Positions 56,961 through 64,000 of a stretch of DNA of 64,000 nucleotides are shown here, in pieces. Under the pieces are notes generated by a model. The model saw only the letters and a program-made list of their open reading frames with translations. It made no database searches and was not told the DNA's origin. Within the stretch, counting starts at the first letter, position 1; every line of letters begins with the position of its first letter. The stretch spans positions 56,589,324 to 56,653,323 of the forward strand of contig CM031595.1 of the NCBI GenBank assembly GCA_018398815.1, written 5' to 3'. This stretch comes from Conus ventricosus. Taxonomy: Eukaryota; Mollusca; Gastropoda; Neogastropoda; Conidae. The position numbers were made by a program, and so were the translations under genes.

Positions 56961-57573
56961 TGGCAAATGCTCGTGCGTCTAGGAAACTGATAGGCCCCTC
57001 TATAGTCCTGGCCCTGAGCTGCCTCATTAGCAAACCATCCCTCAGCCCACTAATGAACTGGTCCCGTAAGACCTGTTCGTCCTGGGGCCGCTGACCCTGT
57101 GCCCCTTGCCTAGCCGTGAGGTCTTTGAACGCCTTGTTCAGCCGGTTTGCAAAATCCCTCACCCCCTCACCTGTCTGCTGTTCTAAGCTGTTAAATGTCG
57201 CCAACAGCTGCTGTACCGATCGGTTGTCCCCATATGTGTCCTGGAGAATGCTCCACAGACTATCTAGTGTCCGAATGTGGTCTGGGGGATAACAGTCGAG
57301 GTCGTCCTTGACTGCGTCCCCTAGATGGGACCTCACGAAACGAATTTTTTCACTTTCAAACTCAAGGTTTTGAGTCTTCCATGCAGCTGAGCATTTTTCC
57401 TTGAACTCCTGGAGTTGCCTTATCCCTCCCTTAAACGTGGGCACAACAACTTCCCTCTGCACTACCACTATCTTTTCCTCCTTGTATTTTAATCTGTCTA
57501 GGTCAGTTGTTAATTCACCAATCATTTGTTTCATTGCTTCCAATTGTTCTACTTCGGTTGCTGCTTCAGCCAT
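56961..57573 (-). CDS. Gypsy gag (capsid part)
   Basis: Starts MAEAATEVEQLEAMKQMIGE with a coiled-coil-like N-terminus. PTFKGGIRQLQEFKEKCSAA opens the capsid domain, which continues with EKIRFVRSHLGDAVKDDLDC, LDSLWSILQDTYGDNRSVQQ, VRDFANRLNKAFKDL and the conserved QFISGLRDGLLMRQLRAR. That pattern is the retrotransposon gag fold, and the first blocks also recall PNMA-type domesticated gags. The frame is open to the TTAA insertion and continues beyond it. The protein forms the particle in which the RNA is copied. Confidence 0.85.
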
Positions 57574-58117
57574 TTGAGGGTCTTTTCAAATATGAACAGA
57601 ACAATTAACAACTTGAATAAACGAATGAAGTCAGTTGGTTTTCTGAAGTTAACGCTTTTCCTTTTTCTCTCAACGAGTTAACTAACTATTCACAGATAGG
57701 GAAAGGTAAAAAGAGACACACGGAAAAAATGCACTCTCTAACGACAAACACATTAAATCATGAGAACAACACAAAGACAGGCCAATTGTCAACAGTCAGT
57801 GGCAACAGTCCAACACATCTGGCAAAGATCCTGCGCAGGGCGATGTCTCCTTTCCCGTGACCTGTAAGAGAGACACTTCCAACCCACCCTAAGCAACTAC
57901 AAGTCCTTCACCGTCAGCTGAGGCACTCAACCTCTCAGCAGCGCGACGAGCTGTGCGCGCCTAGTGCAACAGCTGGCCGTTCTCCGCGCTGTCGCCTGGG
58001 GCTGCTCCTTCAACAACAGTGGACCGTGCAGGCCCAGTGTCTCAACAATGACAAAAGGATACCTGTGAGGAGTCCTTGTCGTCGTTGGGGCTGCCCGCGT
58101 CCTGAGGTCGGTATGTT

Positions 58118-58137
58118 CCATCCTGTCGGCGATGCCA
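58118..58137 (-). promoter_or_regulatory. Primer-binding-site candidate of the gypsy element
   Basis: On the minus strand TGGCATCGCCGACAGGATGG begins two bases after the 5' LTR end (CTTACA). Its position and TGG start are as expected for a tRNA primer site. The cognate tRNA was not identified. Confidence 0.55.
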
Positions 58138-59428
58138 TTTGTAAGGGGTGGTGGATGAATGCGTAAGGAGGGTAGAAGGGACAGAAGGAGTTGGGGAGAG
58201 AGCGAGTTGACACATCAACTTCAACACCAGTTCGTTGGTCCTCTCTTTTTATTTTGAATCATGGTTGGATTGAACCAACCATAACCAAACCACCGACCTA
58301 TTAAGACATAAACAATAATAATCATAAACATGAGGTACTATGTAAAACATATACAGGAAGACACAATTATTCAAATTAAGCTAAGACAAAAGTGCAGGAT
58401 TTACAACAAACATCAACACACAAGGCCTCCCCGTTGCGAACGGTAGGAGGTACAACATACATTTACAATCCATAACATAATCATCACATTAACCAAAGGG
58501 GATCCCCGTTGCGAACGGCAGGATCAACAACATAATACTTTTATTATCATAACATTAAGAAAAGGGATCCCCGTTGCGAACGGCAGGATCAACAATATAA
58601 TTATTTCATGAACATAACATTAACACTGAGACTCCCCGTTGCGAACGGCAGGAGCAATGAACAATAAATGAAATCAATTAACATCTGATTTTCAACAGCA
58701 GCTACACAATTGTGTGGGGAAAAATCATATGTGTAGTGTCCACACATATGATGAAACTCAGAAAGGACACACCTTGCACATGAACAAACCAACTAAAGCT
58801 ATCCTCCTTTCTTGGCACTCACACCCACCTCAGGACAGGGTCTAGATTATTACTCAGCAGATTCAGTTAGTCTCTCATAATATGAAAACAAATTCTCATT
58901 TACTCGTAATAATACATACACAATCATCATTCAATTAATGGCTCTGACAAAGAAACCCAATCTTTTTCATTCAATACCATTGATTGCATACACATTGGCT
59001 TGTGGTAACAATAACCATTGTGACCACCAGCTTTACAAAAAAATCCATGGTACCAAAAAGGTACAATGAATTGCACAGGGACATGTGAAAAATGTCAAAA
59101 CTAAAAATTTATAACAGAATATCGACATGGGAAAACCATTATCTACCTCAGGACAGGGTGTTGACACACACCCGTCATCTGTCCCGGCCACCTCTCTGGT
59201 GTGGAACAGGCATCCTCTGAAAAGGGCAACATGTGTGTCCCTAAATCATAGCACCCAGACGCACATGATCTTCAAAAAAAAAAAGTAAATGCCTGGCATC
59301 AACATAGCCAGCAGAATTCAGCAAAGGGAAGCAACTCATACATTTCAATGGTTTACTCTTCAAGAAAAAAGGGTTACTTCCCTTCATTCATCCATCGTCG
59401 CAACGCGCCCAACTTCGTAATTCTAGGC

Positions 59429-59907
59429 GTTCAGATGTGCAACCCAAAATTAACGATTATGTGAGAGACCTCTGGCAGGAGGATTGGAACACACAGACGA
59501 GTAACAAACTCTTTCAGATCCGTCCAAACCTTAAGGACTTCCTCCCATCCACGTCGGGAGGTCGCAAAGAGGAAACGGTTCTGTGCCGGCTGCACACCGG
59601 CCATTCGTATTTTACCCATGCTTACCTTTTAAAGAGTGAAGAAGCTCCGTGGTGCATTCCATGTCATGCGCCACTCACAATGAAACATGTTCTTTTAGAG
59701 TGTTGGGACTTGCACGATGTGAGACACAAACATTTTACAGCGGAGTCCATGAAGATCCTGTTCAGGGATGTCCCGCCTGATGTGATCCTTGAGTTTTTGA
59801 GAGAGATTAACATTTTTCATCTGATTTAAGATTTTACGGAAGAAAGATTTTTAACAAAGTTTCTGGTGCGTTTGTAGACGATGTCATTTAATGAGATGTA
59901 TGAAAGT

Positions 59908-59958
<51 letters not shown>

Positions 59959-60045
59959 TGACTGGTGATTGATTTTAACGTGGTGACAGCCCTGATGTGG
60001 CCCTTTGCGGTCGGCTGGGCTATAAGCAACATTATCTTATCTTAT
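59429..60045 (+). mobile_element. 5'-truncated I-clade LINE, copy 3
   Basis: 617 bp, the 3' end of the same LINE family, flanked by the 13-bp duplication CGTAATTCTAGGC (59416-59428 and 60046-60058). LTR copies A and B have the uninterrupted site, which gives an empty-site control. A 47-base T run lies at 59909-59955 and the tail is again TTATC repeats. Confidence 0.95.
59437..59829 (+). pseudogene. LINE ORF2 C-terminal fragment, copy 3
   Basis: A 130-codon frame ending at the family's natural stop, with DYVRDLWQEDWNTQTSNKLF, CRLHTGHSYFTHAYLLKSEE and the Cys/His segment CIPCHAPLTMKHVLLEC. It is essentially identical to 46273-46671, so the insertion is young. It has no promoter or catalytic domain. 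Confidence 0.9.
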
Positions 60046-60258
60046 CGTAATTCTAGGCCCGAATGTAGCCAACAAATGGAACACAATTCAAAACGAAGTT
60101 TCTGATACATCTAAAATGAAAATTAAATAGATCAGCATTGATTTTCAGGAATTGCTTTCAACAACACTGTAACTACCAGGAGTAAGCATAACTAAATAAT
60201 TCATTCCAGCCTCCATCACATCAGGTACTGATTCCATGAAAAAATAACATGCACAGAG

Positions 60259-60311
<53 letters not shown>

Positions 60312-61075
60312 TCCAAGGTCTCTTGAAAGAAAAATACCACCAGTTCTCCTTCTAAGTGAAACTCTTAGTCTTGTGCGCATCTCCATTAAGTGGCTTTTAA
60401 CATTTTTCTTTAAAACACTTAAACAAGTCAACAACAACAAAAATATTTATCAATAACAACCAGATTCCCAATAAGCTTGTTCCCAGTACACTTATTTAAC
60501 ATACCTCGAAAGATAATCACCAGTCCTTCGTGCTGTAGCTAACCAGCATGAAACCGGTCTTTCCGTTATCAGACGAACAGGCAAAACCTCCGTTAGCTGT
60601 GCCAAGCAGTGGGAAAAGAGCGAAGTCTGGGCGGGAGGCTGGTATTATTGCCTCCAGTTCACACCCACAGCTAACACGCCGCAGAATATAGGCCCTGAGC
60701 TTCAGTAAATAACAGTATTAATCCATGCTTTGTCATTGCCGTGAATAAATATCCATTAACGTCTGGTAATTTGTGCACATTCCTAACCAGAGATTATGCC
60801 AAGTAGACTGGTTATATCCACAAACCAACTATTGTATTCCTACTCATCCACGGCCATTCTAAAGACAATTCTGGAACCACGCTAACCAGGCCCCAAGGCG
60901 GAGAACTCCTCCGACAAAAGATCAGAATTCACTGAAATCCCTATACACTTACACTACCCTTATCAACTCAACTACATACCAAAGAATAAAAATAGCCACA
61001 ATAAAACGAAACATGCTCTTCAAGAGCATGAAGATTAAACATTTGCAGAAGTAAACTTCTGTCCGGCCACACTAA

Positions 61076-61510
61076 CATCTAGTACAAAGCTGATCCTCAG
61101 TGTGAATTATGATCTCCTATCTGGTACTCATATCTTTTACAGAACTTCACTTTGGAAAAGATTTTTTTTTTCATCACCCCTTGTTAGTTTTCTACCCCTA
61201 CTGGATCTTGTAGGCTATCTAACTATAAAACCACATGTACTGTGTATCAAAACAATTTTACAACCACAATCAAAAAGATTTGAAAAATAATAATCTCATA
61301 TCTGGCAAGTTTTAAGTAGATTTGTCCCCCCCACCCCACCCCCTCTTTTCTTCTTCTCTGTAGGCAGCCACCTTCAATCAATGTAGTACATCACACATGC
61401 CACATGGTACATGTGCCTGTATATTCTCTCTCTTTCCTGCGACCCCCCCCCTCCCCTCAATTACACACATGCAAGCGGATAACTAGTATAATACTTGAAG
61501 TACATCTTAC
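61076..61510. other. Intron 1 of transposon B, right of the gypsy insertion
   Basis: AT-rich with C-runs at about 61327-61345 and 61443-61450. No gene is seen. Confidence 0.55.
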
Positions 61511-61808
61511 CTGGCAAACGTTGATTACTTTCCAGAGACGCACACTTATCCAGATGCTTCTTTGATCGGAGATGGTCAGTCAGTGTTGAAACACCACGAC
61601 TGGCGTAAGATACGTCTTTGTTGCAGACAATACACCGTGCAGCTCCACTGATATTTATCTTGCGAAAGCGCGTCCCAAGGCGCTCCTTCTTTACTACATC
61701 TCTGATTTCCACCTCCACAACTACAAATATCCACTCCCATTTCCATTTATTTGGGCACTTGTCTTCGAACGGATCGCCGAAGTTTACCACACGACCAAGG
61801 CACGCCAT
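61511..61808 (-). pseudogene. BED-type zinc-finger exon 1 of transposon B
   Basis: From the methionine at 61808 it reads MACLGRVVNFGDPFEDK, the tryptophan block NKWKWEWIFVVVEVEI, then the finger AARCIVCNKDVSYASRGVST with LTDHLRSKKHLDK (C-x2-C, H-x5-H). It ends NQRLPG at donor CCAG/GTAAGA. The exon is intact and shares its plan and splice position with 15408-15687. An alternative upstream methionine at 61859 would add 17 residues. Confidence 0.7.
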
Positions 61809-62203
61809 GTTGAAAACTCGCCTGTTCAAAGTTTGCGCATGCGCAGAAAGACACGACATTCACAAATTTGGGCTGCCCGCGAGAGTTAATAGCTGCTGTT
61901 GCTGGCGATTCGGGTAACTGAGGCAGGCGTTCGCAGCACGCAAACACAGTACGCTCGCGTTCCGCAATAGTCTCGATCGTCCATACCCAAACTTCCACGA
62001 GAACGAGAACAGAGAACGAGATAACGCTCGCGTTAGTATAACTTGGTCTAGGCCAGCCGAGACTAGTTCAACAACAGCTAAAACCGGTGCTTTATATTTT
62101 TTGTACCCCAGATTTTTTTTTTCGCGGACGCAATTTCGTTTTCGCGGAAAGCAAATTTTACTGCTGCGGAAATCAGCGTTTTCGCTGACAATTCCCATGG
62201 CTG
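61809..62203 (-). promoter_or_regulatory. 5' end and promoter region of transposon B
   Basis: Beyond exon 1 the sequence holds a TATAAA-like phrase (about 62092, minus strand) and subterminal GCGGAAA and GCGAAAAC repeats up to the junction with the interrupted gene at 62203. Transposon A has a similar GCGGAAAT-rich end at 15780-15890. Confidence 0.45.
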
Positions 62204-62990
62204 GTTTACCTTCTTAAGAGGTGTGCTCTTTCGCACAACCTTAGAAAGGTCATCAAGGCAGTGCACTTCACTCTGTCTGAGTTTCCTCTTTAGAAGGCCG
62301 AAGCACCAGTCAGGTGCAAACTTAGTATGACCAGGAGGCATGAAGTTCAAAGTAGCGGACCTGTGCCTCCCAGTCATCACCCGCCATGCAAAGTACCACA
62401 GTACAAAGCGGTTCTTGTTGTGGCCAGAACAATTGTCGCAGTGGAGCTGCACATCTCTCTCTCCAAGGCCGTGGTGATAAAAAAAATGATGGAGATATGA
62501 AATGACAGCATTGCTGCCCTTGGTAGATGAGGCTCCTTCATCAATTAATTGATTTGCTGTGGCAGACCCTCACAGCAAACACCAAAAATACCCACTTTCC
62601 TGGGGGTCAGGAAGTAGATGGGTCCAGGCTGGAAGGGACTGTTTGGGAGATGAACTTGCTGGGCAAAATCAATGGAGTAGTGGATGGTGACATCCCTGCT
62701 ACAGGGTTGGTGGCGCCCCAGGGATGTGATCTGCTGCTGTTCAGCTACTTCCTTGCATTCTGCTGTCATGCGTCAGTACAGTACCCTTTCTTCTTCAACA
62801 CGGTTTAAGTGTTGTTGCTGTGCCATCAGCAGTTCCTGCTTTTCACGGTCATCCAGGATGCCGCCCCGAAAAATCTGGTGCTTGTTGGACTGACAGATCC
62901 ATAGATCAGTCATAGGACGAGCAACCACAATGAAGGGAAGTAGGGTCGCCCACAGTTTCTGGAATGTTGACAATGACACTGGACGCAATC
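62204..62990 (-). pseudogene. DUF7869-like transposase-related gene, internal exon
   Basis: Begins after acceptor ttttttcctcag at 62991. Reads LSTFQKLWATLLPFIVVARP, TDLWICQSNKHQIFRG and an EKQELLMAQQQHL helix, then a TGA at 62773-62775. It continues with HYSIDFAQQVHLP, FQPGPIYFLTPRKVGIFGVC and, after a one-base loss near 62545, LHCDNCSGHNKNRFVLWYFA and NFMPPGHTKFAPDWCFGLLK. The DN.SGHNKN and GHTKF.PD blocks define a family seen widely in invertebrate genomes, which I associate with DUF7869 and which looks like a DDE-type transposase derivative. The assignment is from memory of the motifs. The frame is cut at 62204 by transposon B. Confidence 0.65.
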
Positions 62991-63374
62991 CTGAGGAAAA
63001 AACATTTACTTGTATAAATAATTCATTAATTAATTGTAGTGATCTTTATTATGGTATGAGCTTTTTTTTTTCCTGACTACCACAACAAAACTCGGTACCT
63101 ATGTTTGAAATCTTTAGGATTTTTTAGGTTGGACAATTTCAACATCCCAGTTTCCACAAAGGGTAATGCAAAATTAAACTGAATGGTGTATCAGTTATGA
63201 CCCCGAGTACATGCCAACAAAACCTGGTGTGTGCCATCAACTAAGTGATCTGGCAACAGAATTAACATTTGTTTTTATTACTACTATCTAAACTTATTCA
63301 CATTATTTTGATCAGCTGAACTTTCATCACTTTCTGTAAAAAATGGAAGGAAGGAGCTGATAAAAAAAAATCGG

Positions 63375-63674
63375 AACTACAAAGACATGCATGTATGACA
63401 CTTTACTGTTTGCATGGGTCACATAACTACAAAGACATGCATGTATGACACTTTACTGTTTGCATGGGTCACATAACTACAAAGACATGCATGTATGACA
63501 CTTTACTGTTTGCATGGGTCACATAACTACAAAGACATGCATGTATGACACTTTACTGTTTGCATGGGTCACATAACTACAAAGACATGCATGTATGACA
63601 CTTTACTGTTTGCATGGGTCACATAACTACAAAGACATGCATGTATGACACTTTACTGTTTGCATGGGTCACAT
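63375..63674. repeat. Perfect tandem repeat, 6 x 50 bp
   Basis: Six units of exactly 50 bp start at 63375, 63425, 63475, 63525, 63575 and 63625 with no visible difference. The unit contains the palindrome ACATGCATGT. It lies in the intron between the two exons of the DUF7869-like gene. Confidence 0.95.
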
Positions 63675-63880
63675 AAACAAGAAACAAGCAAGCAAAACAA
63701 AATTATCAACAACTCACAAGTAAATTACTTTTCCACACTATTTACACAATGAAATTGATCAAATGGGATGAATGAATGAATTAAATTAATGAATGAATGA
63801 ATAAATGGAATTTGTTTAAAGTAAATGATAAGCAACATGTTGAACAAGACAAAGAGAAAAGGGGATGGGGCAGTGATTAC

Positions 63881-64000
63881 CTTGACTCTCACAGACAGCA
63901 ATGAAATCGCGGTGGACTTCACTCTTTGGGCGGGATGACGGCAGGAGCAGAATGTCGTCACGCTTGAAACCAGGTACCCTGCCCGGAAGACTGACAGCAT
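63881..64000 (-). pseudogene. DUF7869-like gene, upstream exon (runs off the window)
   Basis: A minus-strand open frame from the window edge to donor CAAG/GTAATC at 63880. It encodes VSLPGRVPGFKRDDILLLPS followed by KSEVHRDFIAVCESQ. The phrase LPGR.PG.K..D..LLPS is what precedes the 'FQ.LW' block in relatives of this family. The exon is joined by a roughly 890-bp intron to 62990. The 5' part lies outside the window. Confidence 0.6.

Larger units (their letters stand above)
25303..61071 (-). mobile_element. Ty3/gypsy LTR retrotransposon carrying nested insertions
   Basis: Minus-strand element. The 5' LTR (58140-61071) starts TGTGGCCGG and ends CCCCTTACA, and the 3' LTR (25303-27593) has the same ends. 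CTAA flanks both outer edges (25299-25302 and 61072-61075). Read on the minus strand, the internal part has a primer-binding-site candidate, gag, a CCHC knuckle, protease, reverse transcriptase, RNase H, integrase, a long 3' region and a purine tract before the 3' LTR. This pol order (integrase last) is that of Ty3/gypsy. Three insertions (both TTAA-flanked elements and the full-length LINE) can be removed to leave a continuous reading frame. Confidence 0.85.
58140..61071 (-). repeat. 5' LTR of the gypsy element (copy C), with a LINE inserted
   Basis: Starts TGTGGCCGG at 61071 and ends CCCCTTACA at 58140 (minus strand). It is about 2.3 kb after removing the 630 bp of LINE plus duplication, matching copy A (2291 bp). 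It contains the four-hairpin array at 58424-58654, with all inner stems intact, and a (GA)n tract near 60260-60309. Confidence 0.88.
15891..62203 (-). mobile_element. hAT-like transposon B, opened by many later insertions
   Basis: The exons of a single minus-strand transposase can be followed across the window: exon 1 at 61511-61808, exon 2 at 24728-24923, exon 3 at 22479-23195 continuing at 15891-16476. Between them sit a gypsy element (25303-61071), a short hAT (23196-24063) and a LINE (16477-22466), each with target duplications or terminal repeats. The upper end at 62203 interrupts a transposase-like gene at the phrase CCATGGGAATTGTCAGCG, beyond which lie GCGGAAA-rich subterminal repeats. 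The lower end was cut by the insertion of transposon A. Continuity is inference from exon order and family similarity. Confidence 0.6.

Overview
This window is nuclear DNA of an invertebrate animal. A marine mollusc, perhaps a gastropod, is my best inference, from the mix of I-clade LINEs, Penelope-like elements, BED-finger hAT elements, spliced exons with GT-AG borders and abundant (AC)n/(AG)n microsatellites. It is almost entirely mobile-element sequence. Only one short exon (5441-5605) looks like an ordinary host gene, and no tRNA or rRNA was recognised. Single-base indels are frequent, even between near-identical repeat copies, so many frameshifts may be long-read consensus errors rather than true mutations. 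There are two assembly gaps, 9722-9821 (100 N) and 31251-32250 (1000 N).

Layout, left to right. 449-5110: a dispersed repeat split by a Penelope-like element (662-4810, minus strand) that has pseudo-LTRs, a YIDD reverse transcriptase, a GIY-YIG endonuclease and a hammerhead-like core in each pseudo-LTR. 5441-5605: the host-type exon. 5828-6790: a 42-bp minisatellite. 7441-9721: a strong nested palindrome followed by a decayed Polinton/adintovirus-like segment (packaging ATPase plus small ORFs, minus strand), cut by the first gap. 9822-15890: hAT-like transposon A (minus), with a smaller hAT-like remnant (12320-15210) in its first intron, itself hit by a CR1/Jockey-type LINE.

15891-62203 is read as one hAT-like transposon B (minus) opened up by later insertions. 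Its exon 1 is at 61511-61808, exon 2 at 24728-24923, and exon 3 is split between 22479-23195 and 15891-16476. The insertions are a full-length I-clade LINE (16477-22466, 12-bp target duplication), a short hAT derivative (23196-24063), and a Ty3/gypsy LTR retrotransposon whose outer LTRs at 25303 and 61071 are flanked by the same CTAA. The gypsy element carries its own insertions: two TTAA-flanked piggyBac-like elements (38594-40065 and 55478-56956), a second full-length copy of the LINE (40863-46862), a 5'-truncated third copy inside the 5' LTR (59429-60045), and a 6.6-kb hAT-like element (48185-54769) that carries an OTU cysteine-protease ORF. The gypsy 3' end is present twice (25303-29362 and 32251-35585), on either side of a hAT fragment and the 1000-N gap. 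This looks more like an assembly or haplotype duplication than biology.

At the right edge (62204-64000) lies part of a spliced, transposase-like gene resembling the uncharacterised DUF7869 group. It was interrupted by transposon B and has a perfect 6 x 50 bp tandem repeat in an intron. The most unusual finds are the OTU-carrying hAT element, the covarying hairpin array in the gypsy LTR, the nested palindrome beside the Polinton-like genes, and the datable nesting order of at least eight elements.
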